From Opitutaceae bacterium (GTDB lineage: Bacteria > Verrucomicrobiota > Verrucomicrobiia > Opitutales > Opitutaceae), in contig JAEUHC010000004.1 of NCBI GenBank assembly GCA_016794785.1, positions 1-64,000 of the forward strand: 64,000 nucleotides of DNA, written 5' to 3'. Below the pieces are notes generated by a model. That model was not told the DNA's origin. It saw nothing but the letters and a program-made list of their open reading frames with translations, and did not search any database. A program made the translations under genes and the position numbers. How positions within the stretch are numbered: position 1 is the first letter of the stretch; each line of letters opens with the position of its first letter. This document shows, piece after piece, positions 1 to 7,423 of the stretch.

Positions 1-43
1 ACGGAGTCAACGCTCCGAGAGCCAATCGATCTGACGCGAGGCG

Positions 44-73
44 GGGAGGGGCGGGCGGCCGCCCGCCCCTCCC
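44..73. repeat. Perfect 30-bp GC palindrome
   Basis: Two 15-base arms meet with no loop around the central GCGGCCGC (centre between 58 and 59). It lies immediately left of a second long inverted repeat and upstream of the pentapeptide-repeat gene. It could be a cruciform, a terminator-like element or part of a repeat family; nothing in the sequence decides which. Confidence 0.7.
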
Positions 74-125
74 GTTCACTGGCCAAGGGGAGCTTGCTTT
101 ACGCCTCTCCCCTTGGCCAGTGAAC
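74..125. repeat. 19-bp perfect inverted repeat, 14-nt loop
   Basis: The left arm 74-92 begins GTTCACTGGCC. The right arm 107-125 is its exact complement, with loop 93-106. It abuts the 30-bp palindrome. As RNA it would be a very stable hairpin, but no T-run follows on the plus strand, so a simple intrinsic terminator is not clear. Confidence 0.7.
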
Positions 126-222
126 CTACAAGAGCCAACGCCGGGACTTGTCATGCCTCCTGCAGAGCCAGGAGTCACGCCAAGCCCCGTCGTGGCTCAT
201 CTTTGACGATCGGCAGAAGAAA

Positions 223-594
223 ATGGAAGCGCCACCGCCAAAGTCATTCAAAGAGCTGCTCTCGCGATATGCTGATGGTGAGCGGAATTTCGTAGGCGCA
301 GACTTAGACGAAGATTCAGACAATGATCTGTCGGGGGCTTGCCTCGACGGAATCGATCTTTCGCGGTCGTTTGTTGTCGCGTCCTTCCGAAGAGCGCGCC
401 TTCGCGGGGCCGTTTTCCGAGAGGCGAATGTGAAGACGTGTGATTTTTCCGGAGCCGATCTTACGGGCGCAGATTTTCGAGGTGCTGCGCTGTGCTCGAC
501 GAAATTCGCTGGATCGATTGGAGATGGTGTTCGTCTTGCCGGCGCGTTCTACCACAGCCACGAGTTTAAGGATGGCGATCCACTGGATTGGTGA
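223..594 (+). CDS. Pentapeptide-repeat protein
   Basis: A short protein of 123 residues. Its middle shows the A(D/N)LXX pattern of pentapeptide repeats: SGACLDGIDLS, RARLRGAVFREANV, then SGADLTGADFRGAAL. Such repeats fold into a right-handed quadrilateral beta-helix; functions range from DNA gyrase protection to unknown. The start at 223 (MEAPPPKSFKELL) is preferred because upstream codons (from 148) read through the edge of the hairpin region and look non-coding. Base composition is lower in GC than the genes to the right, and hairpins flank both sides, so recent acquisition is possible. The exact role is unknown. Confidence 0.75.
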   Translation: MEAPPPKSFKELLSRYADGERNFVGADLDEDSDNDLSGACLDGIDLSRSFVVASFRRARLRGAVFREANVKTCDFSGADLTGADFRGAALCSTKFAGSIGDGVRLAGAFYHSHEFKDGDPLDW

Positions 595-620
595 TGAAAA
601 AAGAGCCGATCCAGCCACCA

Positions 621-658
621 CAGACAACGACCGGGAGCTTCGCTCCCGGTCGTGTCTG
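621..658 (+). terminator. Hairpin downstream of pentapeptide gene
   Basis: A 12-bp perfect stem (627-638 with 642-653, loop TTC) extends by five more pairs past a bulged A at 626. It sits 26 bases after the pentapeptide gene stop. It lacks a strong T-tract, so it may be a factor-dependent terminator or a repeat element. Confidence 0.5.
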
Positions 659-740
659 AGTTCAATCGATCTGGCTGCGTGGGAGCCATCCTGACTCCGG
701 CGCGGTTGACGAGCTGGTTTTGCCGAGCAAGCTCTTCCGC

Positions 741-956
741 ATGAAAGGCAAGTTCACCGCGATCATCGAGGAAGCGCCGGAAGGCGGCTACTGGGCTATT
801 TGTCCGGAAGTGCCCGGCGCGAATGGACAGGGCGAGACGGTGACAGAAGCCAAGCGAAGCCTCCGTGATGCGATCCGGCTCATTTTCGAGGATCGTGTCG
901 CCGATGCCCGTCGCGGGCTTCCGAAAGAAGCGATTCAAGCGGTTGTTGCCGTGTGA
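741..956 (+). CDS. hicB: HicB-like antitoxin
   Basis: A small 71-residue protein with the HicB/UPF0150 partial RNase H-like fold: FTAIIEEAPEGGYWAICPEVPGA followed by a helix with EAKRSLRDAIRLIFED. HicB family antitoxins bind and neutralise HicA. This copy lacks the C-terminal helix-turn-helix or ribbon-helix-helix that many HicB proteins carry, so autoregulation would need another route. A TTG start at 720 is possible, but ATG at 741 gives the usual family start. It overlaps hicA by one base (TGATG), so the pair is translationally coupled, with the antitoxin first. Confidence 0.8.
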   Translation: MKGKFTAIIEEAPEGGYWAICPEVPGANGQGETVTEAKRSLRDAIRLIFEDRVADARRGLPKEAIQAVVAV

Positions 957-1135
957 TGAAACGGCGCGAATTGGAGAAGCGGCTCCGTCACGCCGGCTGC
1001 TACCTGAAGCGCGAGGGCGGTTCGCATTCGCTCTGGATCAATCCCAAGACAGGCATCGTCGAGGCCATTCCCCGCCACACCGAAGTCAAAGAGCCACTTG
1101 CTTGGAAGATCCTCAGATCCCTGGACGCAGGCTGA
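956..1135 (+). CDS. hicA: HicA-like mRNA interferase toxin
   Basis: A 59-residue protein of the HicA/YcfA family, which has a double-stranded-RNA-binding-like fold and cleaves mRNA. The family signature is visible: KRRELEKRLRHAGCYLKREGGSHSLW, where His24 in GGSH is the catalytic histidine, then a basic stretch and the EVKEPLAWKILRSL tail. The start ATG at 956 shares its A with the hicB stop. The in-frame GTG one codon earlier is less likely. Together with hicB this is a complete type II toxin-antitoxin module. Cognate specificity cannot be told from sequence. Confidence 0.85.
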   Translation: MKRRELEKRLRHAGCYLKREGGSHSLWINPKTGIVEAIPRHTEVKEPLAWKILRSLDAG

Positions 1136-1375
1136 AAAAGCCGAACAAGCAGGAATGAACTTCCATGTTGCGCGCCGCACGTGCCGTGCGACTCAAAAAG
1201 AGGCGATGATTTAAAGCGCGCCGGGGCCGGTTGAATTTTCCGAAGCGGATGGCTCGCGTTTCGTCCGCCGGGTTGATGCCGCGCTGGAGTCGCGACACTC
1301 CCGCCATCCACCGCCGCCCTTCCGCCCCGCAGATTCTTTCTGGCCAGCCGGGCTCGTCTCGGCTCGTCTGCTGCC

Positions 1376-2521
1376 GTGTCCGCCGAGCGCCCCCCTTCCC
1401 TCCTCACCGACAGCCAGCGCCGCGTGGTCGGCACCACGATCACGCTGGCCTCTTTTCTCGGCTCCATCGCGCTGATCATCCTCGCGTTCTTCGTGCTTGG
1501 GCGGCTGACCGCGTTTTTCTCCGGCGTGATCTGGCCGCTCGCCGTCGCGGGCGTGCTCGCCCTGCTGCTGCGGCCGCTCGTCGTGCGGATCGAGCAGCGG
1601 CTGCGTTTCCGCCGCACGTCCTCCGTGATCGTGCTCTATGGCGCGTTCGTGCTTGTGGTGTTCGGCCTGCTCGGCCTGCTCGTGCCGCCCCTCGTCAGCC
1701 AGCTTGTGGACTTCATCGCCTACCTGCCGACGCTCTGGGAAAAGGCCTCCGACTATGTGGTCGCGCACTACCCCGGCTGGATCGAACTCGGGAAAAAACA
1801 ATTGGAAAACCCCAGCGTGAAATCCGCCGTCGAGGGCCTGATGGCCGAGAGCAAGGCGCTGTTCACCCACGCGGTGCCCTCGCTCAAGGCGGCCTTTGGC
1901 GGCGTGGTCGATCTCTTCGCCTTCCTCACCCACCTGGCGATCATCCCGGTCTATCTTTTCTTCTTCCTGCTGATGCGCGGCGCCTCCACGCGCAGCCTCG
2001 CCGACCACCTGCCGTTCCTCTCGCCCGGGGTGCGCGACGACGTGGTGTTCCTCGTAAGCGAGTTTGTGGACATCATCGAGTCGTTCTTCCGCGGCCAGCT
2101 CCTCATCGGCCTGTGCATGGGCGTGCTGCTCGCGGTGGGATTCACGATTGTCGGGCTGAAGTTCGGGCTCTTCGTCGGCCTCGTCTTCGGGCTGCTCAAC
2201 ATCATCCCCTACCTCGGCACCATCCTCGGCCTCGCGGTGACCGTGCCGCTGGCGTTCTTCCAACCCGGCGGCGGCTGGCAGCTCCTCGGGCTGGTGCTGC
2301 TCGTGAAAATCATCGTGCAGTGCATCGAGGGCTGGTTCCTCACTCCGCGCATCATGGGCCACTCGACCGGCCTCCACCCCGTGGTGATCATCGTGGCGGT
2401 GTTTTTCTGGGGCACGGCCTTCGGTGGGGTGCTCGGCATGCTGCTGGCGGTGCCGCTGACGGCCTTCTTCGTGACCGCGTGGCGCCTTGCGAAGCGGAAA
2501 TACTTCAACGTCCATGCCTGA
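1376..2521 (+). CDS. AI-2E family transporter (permease)
   Basis: 381 residues with about seven or eight hydrophobic membrane segments, arranged as in the AI-2E/YdiK/PerM family: two N-terminal helices, a third around residues 80-105, a long polar domain, then a tight cluster of helices from about 190 to 370. Family glycine and proline motifs are visible, e.g. LFVGLVFGLLNIIPYLG and the HPVVIIVAVFFWG segment near the end. Members export small molecules, or in some cases sodium in exchange for protons; the substrate here cannot be inferred. The start is GTG. The stop overlaps the next gene's start region by 8 bases, so a co-transcribed unit is likely. Confidence 0.85.
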   Translation: MSAERPPSLLTDSQRRVVGTTITLASFLGSIALIILAFFVLGRLTAFFSGVIWPLAVAGVLALLLRPLVVRIEQRLRFRRTSSVIVLYGAFVLVVFGLLGLLVPPLVSQLVDFIAYLPTLWEKASDYVVAHYPGWIELGKKQLENPSVKSAVEGLMAESKALFTHAVPSLKAAFGGVVDLFAFLTHLAIIPVYLFFFLLMRGASTRSLADHLPFLSPGVRDDVVFLVSEFVDIIESFFRGQLLIGLCMGVLLAVGFTIVGLKFGLFVGLVFGLLNIIPYLGTILGLAVTVPLAFFQPGGGWQLLGLVLLVKIIVQCIEGWFLTPRIMGHSTGLHPVVIIVAVFFWGTAFGGVLGMLLAVPLTAFFVTAWRLAKRKYFNVHA

Positions 2522-2774
2522 GCCGGCGCCGTCGGAATGCGCCAACTGCGGCGCCGCGATCCCGCGCGGCGCGCGCGCGTGTCCCGAGTGCGGCGCCGAC
2601 GAACGCACGGGCTGGCGCGAGAACGACGCCACGCGCTATGACGGGCTCGATTTGCCGGAGACGGCGTTTGAGGACGAACCGGCGAAGAAAACGGCCGCTC
2701 CCCGCTGGCTCTGGCCGCTCGTCGGCGTCCTGCTGCTCCTCGCCCTGATCGCCACGCTGGTCTTCGGACGATGA
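2514..2774 (+). CDS. Zinc-ribbon single-pass membrane protein
   Basis: 86 residues. The N-terminus holds a short zinc ribbon, CANCG followed by CPECG, with 12 residues between the cysteine pairs. The C-terminus is one membrane helix (WLWPLVGVLLLLALIATLVF) ending at FGR. Start ATG 2514 is chosen over the upstream in-frame codon at 2487 because it lies at the end of the permease gene and gives a compact protein starting MPEPAPSEC. It overlaps the next gene by ATGA. The function is unknown; similar small zinc-ribbon tail-anchored proteins are common and poorly studied. Confidence 0.75.
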   Translation: MPEPAPSECANCGAAIPRGARACPECGADERTGWRENDATRYDGLDLPETAFEDEPAKKTAAPRWLWPLVGVLLLLALIATLVFGR

Positions 2775-3757
2775 GCGCCGGCTGGGACGTGCGCCATGGC
2801 AAGGGCCTCTGGCTGCCCCAGGCCAGCTGGTGGCTCGACGCGCAGGCGCGGCAGACGCGGTCGTTTGTCACCCACGCGCACGGCGACCACATCGCCCGGC
2901 ATCGGGAGATCGTCTGCACGCGAGCCACGGCGCGGTTTCTCCGCGCGCGGATCCCGGGCAAGCGCCTCGTGCACGAGTGGAATTTTGGCGAGACGCACCC
3001 GCTGGAGTTCGGCCTGCGCGCGACGCTGCATCCCGCCGGCCACATCCTCGGCTCGGCCCAGGTGCTGCTCGAGGGCGACCACGGCTCGCTGCTCTACACC
3101 GGGGATTTCAAGCTCCGCCCAAGCCTCGCCGCGGAGCCCTGCGCCACGCCGCGCGCCGACACGCTGATCATGGAGACGACCTTCGGCCTGCCGCGCTATG
3201 TGTTCCCGCCCGAGGCCGAGGTTGTCGCGCAAATCATCGCCTTCTGCCAGCAGGCGATCGCGGACGGCGCGACGCCCGTCCTGCTCTGCTACAGCCTCGG
3301 CAAAAGCCAGGAAGTCCTCCGCGCGCTCGCGCCGGCGGGACTGCCGGTGATGCTCCACCCGGAGACGGCCCGGCTCACGCAAGTTTACGAGCAGCTCGGC
3401 GTCGTCTTCCCGCCCTGGCGCGAGCTGACCGTGCGGGACGTCGCGGGCCACATCGTGCTCTGCCCGCCTCACTCGGCCAGCGTGCTCGGCGACCTGCCCT
3501 CCGTGCGCAAGGCCGCCATCACCGGCTGGGCCCTCGACTCCAGCGCGATCTACCGGATGCGCTGCCACGCGGCCTTCCCCCTCTCCGATCACGCCGACTA
3601 CCCGGACCTGCTGCGTTTCGTCGAACAGGTGCAACCCAAGCGCGTGCTCACCCTGCACGGCTTCGCGCGGGAGTTTGCGCAGACCCTCCGCGCCCGCGGC
3701 CTCGACGCCCTCGCGCTCGGGCATGGCAACCAGCTCGAGTTTTCGCTGTCGCCGTAG
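2771..3757 (+). CDS. MBL-fold exonuclease-like metallohydrolase
   Basis: 328 residues of the metallo-beta-lactamase fold with the metal motif THAHGDH (His35, His37, Asp39, His40), the second histidine in HPAGHILGSAQ, the YTGDF strand and a terminal SDHADYPDLL plus TLHG motif. Layout and length resemble the RNA/DNA-processing (CPSF73/YSH1-like) branch, including the proteins named ligase-associated DNA exonuclease. No ATP-dependent DNA ligase or partner helicase lies nearby, so the DNA-repair assignment is only an inference. The start overlaps the zinc-ribbon gene by four bases. Confidence 0.8.
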   Translation: MSAGWDVRHGKGLWLPQASWWLDAQARQTRSFVTHAHGDHIARHREIVCTRATARFLRARIPGKRLVHEWNFGETHPLEFGLRATLHPAGHILGSAQVLLEGDHGSLLYTGDFKLRPSLAAEPCATPRADTLIMETTFGLPRYVFPPEAEVVAQIIAFCQQAIADGATPVLLCYSLGKSQEVLRALAPAGLPVMLHPETARLTQVYEQLGVVFPPWRELTVRDVAGHIVLCPPHSASVLGDLPSVRKAAITGWALDSSAIYRMRCHAAFPLSDHADYPDLLRFVEQVQPKRVLTLHGFAREFAQTLRARGLDALALGHGNQLEFSLSP

Positions 3758-3803
3758 TTCGGCATCGCGCTCCGCGCCGCGATCGTTTTCTGTGCGCGCC
3801 TTC

Positions 3804-4577
3804 ATGCGTTTTTGTTTCTTCCTCCTCGCACTTGCGCTCTCCGCGCTGCCCACCGTGGCGGCGGAGCCGCTCGCACTGCGCGACGGGGAGAAGTTCACCT
3901 ACAAGGTCTCGTGGGCGATTCTGCCCGGCGCCGGTGAAATCAAGATCGCGGCGCAAAACGATCCCGCGTTCAACGAGCCGCGCCTGCGGGTGACGACCAC
4001 CACCGCGACGCGCGGGCTGGCGCGCATGGTCCTCGCCTTCGATGCGCGGGCCGAGTCGCTCTTCAATCCCGTCACGGGCCGGCTGGTCTCGCTGCGCGAG
4101 TGGAGCCAGCAGCGCGACAAGAGCAACGACCACACGGTGATGTTCGACTACGCCAAAAAGGAGGCGCTCTACACCCGCGCCGGCGAGCCCGCGCCGCGAA
4201 CCCTCGCGCTGCCCGAGGGCGATCCGATGGACCTCATCACGCAGCTCGTGCAAACGCGGGACTGGAAACTGCAGCCCGGCGAGAAGCGCGACGCCCTCGT
4301 GCTCTTCAACGACGACTTCTACGAACTCACCATCCACGCCGCGCGCACCGAGGAAGTTAAGATCCCCCTCGGCACCTTCAACACGATCGTGCTCGAGCCG
4401 CGGATGGAACGGACCGCGCCCAAGGGGATGTTCAAGCGCGGTTCGTCGGCGCGAGTGTGGATTTCGCAGGACGAACGCCGGCTGCCCGTGAAGTTCGAGG
4501 TCGAGTTCAAGGTCGGCCGGGGCGTCGCCACGCTCGTCCACTACGAGCCGCCGCATGCGAAGAATCCTGGTCCTTAG
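3804..4577 (+). CDS. DUF3108 exported protein
   Basis: 257 residues beginning with a clear signal peptide (MRFCFFLLALALSALPTVAA). The mature part is beta-rich, with the DUF3108 pattern: GEKFTYKVSWAILPGAGEI near the start, a middle VMFDYAKKEALY, and a C-terminal WISQDERRLPVKFEVEFKVG. DUF3108 proteins are periplasmic or outer-membrane-associated with an LolA/LolB-like or lipid-related fold; the role is unproven. Start ATG 3804 is selected by the signal peptide. The 3' end overlaps the glycosyltransferase gene by 23 bases, which suggests envelope-related coupling. Confidence 0.8.
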   Translation: MRFCFFLLALALSALPTVAAEPLALRDGEKFTYKVSWAILPGAGEIKIAAQNDPAFNEPRLRVTTTTATRGLARMVLAFDARAESLFNPVTGRLVSLREWSQQRDKSNDHTVMFDYAKKEALYTRAGEPAPRTLALPEGDPMDLITQLVQTRDWKLQPGEKRDALVLFNDDFYELTIHAARTEEVKIPLGTFNTIVLEPRMERTAPKGMFKRGSSARVWISQDERRLPVKFEVEFKVGRGVATLVHYEPPHAKNPGP

Positions 4578-5418
4578 GGGCGGCGCGCTCGGCGACCTGA
4601 TCGTCACGCTCCCGGCGCTGGCGCTGCTGCGGGCCCGGTGGCCCGAAGCCCGCATCGAGATCGCCGGCAACGCCACCGCCGCTCAGCTCGCCCGCACCCG
4701 CGGGCTGGTGGACGCGGTGCATTCGCAGCACGAGGCGCGATGGAGCGCGCTGTTCGGCGCGCCGCCGTTGCCAAAGGAATTCGCCACCTGGCTCGCGGCC
4801 TTCGATCTCATCGTGAGCTGGTGGCCGGACCCCGACGGCGCGCTGCGGCGGCATTTTCCGCAGCACGCCGGCCAGACATTCGTGTGTGGGGAAGCACTGC
4901 CGCAGCAGGCTCCCGCCGCGGCGCACTACTGCGCAACGCTGCAGCCGTCGGGCGTCGGCACGGAAAATTTTGTCTATCGCCTCGCCGCCGATGCGCCGCG
5001 CCGCCACGGCCTCGTGATCCATCCCGGCAGCGGGTCGCCCCGCAAGAACTGGCCGCGCGAACGCTGGCTCGCTCTCATCGCGGAACTGCCAGCGCCCGTC
5101 ACGCTCATCCTCGGAGAAGCGGAACTCGAACGCGGGGCGTGGCCGGTGCCAGGCAGCGTAACCGTGCTGCGGCAGCCACCGCTCGAAACGCTCGTCGCAC
5201 TTCTCGCCGTTTGCCGGCTCTTCCTCGGCCACGATTCCGGCGTGAGCCATCTCGCAGCCGCCTGCGGAGCGCCCTGCGTGCTGCTCTTCGGCCCGACCGA
5301 TCCGGCTGTGTGGGCGCCGCCCGCTCCACGCGTGAACGTGATCAGACGAGGCCCGACCCTCGACTGCATCGCAGTTTCGGACGTGCTGGCGGCCATCCAA
5401 GGTAGCGCGCAGCTTTAG
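4555..5418 (+). CDS. Glycosyltransferase family 9 (heptosyltransferase-like)
   Basis: 287 residues of the WaaC/WaaF-type fold. The N-terminal ILVLRGGALGDLIVTLPAL loop is the GT9 hallmark, and the C-terminal half has HPGSGSPRKNWP and LFLGHDSGVSHLAAACGAP followed by LFGPTDP, which bind the nucleotide sugar. GT9 enzymes add heptose or related sugars to lipopolysaccharide core on the cytoplasmic face. It is shorter than the Escherichia coli WaaF (about 350 residues), and the acceptor is unknown. The stop codon lies inside the left arm of a long hairpin shared with the convergent gene. Confidence 0.85.
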   Translation: MRRILVLRGGALGDLIVTLPALALLRARWPEARIEIAGNATAAQLARTRGLVDAVHSQHEARWSALFGAPPLPKEFATWLAAFDLIVSWWPDPDGALRRHFPQHAGQTFVCGEALPQQAPAAAHYCATLQPSGVGTENFVYRLAADAPRRHGLVIHPGSGSPRKNWPRERWLALIAELPAPVTLILGEAELERGAWPVPGSVTVLRQPPLETLVALLAVCRLFLGHDSGVSHLAAACGAPCVLLFGPTDPAVWAPPAPRVNVIRRGPTLDCIAVSDVLAAIQGSAQL

Positions 5419-5470
5419 CCCGCGCAGGCCGGCGGAATCATGTTCGGCGCGGGCTAAAGCCTCGCGCTAC
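5402..5470. terminator. Long hairpin between convergent genes
   Basis: Arms 5402-5425 and 5447-5470 pair at 22 of 24 positions (core GCTTTAGCCCGCGC), with a 21-base loop. The stop codons of the convergent glycosyltransferase and DNA glycosylase genes lie inside the two arms. There is no T-tract, so it may be a dispersed repeat that also acts as a bidirectional terminator. Confidence 0.6.
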
Positions 5471-5993
5471 CCGCCAGCACAAACCGCCACGGCTTCGCCG
5501 CCCAGACGGGCCCGGCGTAGTCGATGCCGATACGCGGCGTCGCGAGAATTTTTCCGCGCGGCACGCGCACGCCGCGATCCTCGATCCAGAGGCCGCTCGC
5601 CTCGTCGGCCGCGGCGCGGTTGAGCGAACGATCGATGGCGAGCGTCTTGGTCACGCGCCCGGGGCCGCTCGCGCCCTCGACTCCGCGGATGAGCACGGCG
5701 GCCGGCCAGTCGCGCGGACCGACCACGAGGTTGAGCATCTCATGGATGCCATAGCAGAGATAGACATACCAGACGCCGCCCGCGCCATACATCACCTCGG
5801 TGCGGGCCGTGCGGCCGGCGCGGGCATGGCAGGCGAGGTCGCGTTCGCCCACGTAGGCCTCCGTCTCCAGAATCATCCGCGCCTCGGTGGCGCCGTCGGT
5901 CAGGCGTCGCACGAGATGCCTGCCGATCAGCCAGCGCGCGAGGGCCACGGGCTTTTTCTGCTGGAAAACTTCCGGCGCTACCGTCGCTTTCAT
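5454..5993 (-). CDS. mag: 3-methyladenine DNA glycosylase (AAG/Mpg family)
   Basis: 179 residues matching the AAG/Mpg family, which excises alkylated purines in base-excision repair. The motif ILETEAYVGERDLACH contains the catalytic Glu45 and the base-stacking Tyr47 by analogy with human AAG Glu125 and Tyr127. YGAGGVWYVYLCYGIHEMLNLV and the later SGPGRVTKTLAID segment complete the signature. ATG at 5993 gives the natural MKATV start; an upstream in-frame codon at 6029 would run into the divergent MFS gene. It is divergent from the transporter with a 26-base gap. Confidence 0.9.
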   Translation of the reverse strand: MKATVAPEVFQQKKPVALARWLIGRHLVRRLTDGATEARMILETEAYVGERDLACHARAGRTARTEVMYGAGGVWYVYLCYGIHEMLNLVVGPRDWPAAVLIRGVEGASGPGRVTKTLAIDRSLNRAAADEASGLWIEDRGVRVPRGKILATPRIGIDYAGPVWAAKPWRFVLAGSARL

Positions 5994-6019
5994 CGCCGGC
6001 CATTCGACCCGACCACACC

Positions 6020-7423
6020 TTGAACGCAACCGTCCCGCGCTCCACCGCCCCCGCCCGCAAGGCGGACCTCCTGCGCGCCCTGCGGCTGTGCACGACCGAG
6101 GGCATCGTCGCGATGCCCATCGTGACCATGTCGCTGCCGGTCAATGTCGTGATGACCGCGCTCGTGGCCAAGACCCTGATGCTGCCCAAGACGACCATCG
6201 GGCTCATCAGCGCGCTGCCGTTTCTCGGCAACTTCCTCCAGATCTTCGCGGCGCCCTTCCTCGCCCGCTGGAAGCCGCCCAAGACCGTCTGCGTGATCGC
6301 GGCCGCGCTGCACATGGTGTCGTGGGCGCTGCTCGGCGCGCTGCTGCCGCTCCTCCCGCGCGACGATCCCGGCGCGGCGGGCCGCTGGCTGGCCGCGTGG
6401 TTTCTGCTCACGAGCATCTTTGGCGCGATCGCCGGCGTGTCGTGGAACGCGTGGATTCAGGAGTGGGTGCCGCACCGCATCCGCGGGAAATATTTCGGCC
6501 GGCGCAACGCGATCCTCCAGGTCTCGACGCTCACCTTTCTCCTCGTGGCCGGATGGGCGCTGGCGCACTGGGACTATGGGATCGGGGTCTTCCAGGTCAT
6601 CATCGTGGGCGCGGTATTCCTGCGCTATTTCTCGCTGCGCTGGCAGTGGATCAGCCCGACCGGATCACGCACGCGGGCGGCCGCCACGCCGCTGCCGTTT
6701 CGGGCGCAGCTCGCGGTGGTGCTCGGGTCGCGCTCGCTCCTGGGCTTCGTGGCCTTCGGCGCGGTGTGGGCGTTTGCGGCGAATTGCTTCGGGCCGTTCT
6801 ACCATACCTTCATGTTCGAGCAACTCGCGATGTCGGCGCTGGAGGTCGGCGTGGTCTCGGTGCTCGCGCTACTGAGCGGCGCGCTCTCGATGCCCGCGTG
6901 GGGGGCGCTGCTGGATCGGTTCGGCAACAAGTCGGTGATGACGCTCTCGCTGCTCGTGTGGCAGGCGCAGAATTTCCTCTGGTGCATCCTCACGCCGGAG
7001 AACCGCCTGATGCTCTACCCGATGTGGCTGTTCGGCGGCGCCGTGAGCGCGGGCTTCATCCTCGGGCAGTTCACGCTCCTGCTGAAACTGATCCCGCCGC
7101 AGGCGAAGAACCTCGCGATCGGCGTCAACGTGGCGGTCGTCTCGCTCGTCGCCGCCATCGCGCCCATCACCGGCGGGGAAGTGCTGACCTGGGCGCTCGC
7201 GCGCTGGGACAACGCGCTGGCGGTGCATCAGGTGTGCTTCGCGCTCCAGCCCACGCTCGCGGTCCTGGGCTGCCTGATTCTGATCCGCGTGCAGGAACCG
7301 CAGGCCAGCCCGCTCACGATGGTGTTTGGCGCGATGCGCAACATCCGCACGCTGAGCGGCGTGTTCGGCCTGAGTTTCCTCACCCACTATATTTTCTACC
7401 GGCCCCAGCGGCCCGGCAAATGA
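6020..7423 (+). CDS. MFS transporter
   Basis: 467 residues with about twelve hydrophobic helices and a central loop, typical of the major facilitator superfamily. The segment WNAWIQEWVPHRIRGKYFGRRN after helix 4 is the best conserved part. Substrate cannot be assigned. The start is TTG at 6020 (MNATVPRS); the first internal ATG at about residue 32 is too deep, because it would remove the first helix. The stop overlaps the PfkB gene start (ATGA), so a sugar or nucleoside substrate feeding the kinase is an attractive but unproven idea. Confidence 0.8.
   Translation: MNATVPRSTAPARKADLLRALRLCTTEGIVAMPIVTMSLPVNVVMTALVAKTLMLPKTTIGLISALPFLGNFLQIFAAPFLARWKPPKTVCVIAAALHMVSWALLGALLPLLPRDDPGAAGRWLAAWFLLTSIFGAIAGVSWNAWIQEWVPHRIRGKYFGRRNAILQVSTLTFLLVAGWALAHWDYGIGVFQVIIVGAVFLRYFSLRWQWISPTGSRTRAAATPLPFRAQLAVVLGSRSLLGFVAFGAVWAFAANCFGPFYHTFMFEQLAMSALEVGVVSVLALLSGALSMPAWGALLDRFGNKSVMTLSLLVWQAQNFLWCILTPENRLMLYPMWLFGGAVSAGFILGQFTLLLKLIPPQAKNLAIGVNVAVVSLVAAIAPITGGEVLTWALARWDNALAVHQVCFALQPTLAVLGCLILIRVQEPQASPLTMVFGAMRNIRTLSGVFGLSFLTHYIFYRPQRPGK

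Noticed and set aside
1..700. Integron attC sites around the pentapeptide and HicBA genes
   Set aside because: The hairpins do not end in the GTTRRRY/RYYYAAC core sequences needed for attC, and no integrase is visible.
1211..2632. 473-codon minus-strand frame opposite the AI-2E-type permease
   Set aside because: Composition is Glu/Arg/His-rich shadow of hydrophobic codons; the plus strand has convincing membrane helices.
5887..7419. Long in-frame extension upstream of the PfkB kinase
   Set aside because: It runs through the MFS transporter in another frame. The kinase starts at ATG 7420 where the family sequence begins.
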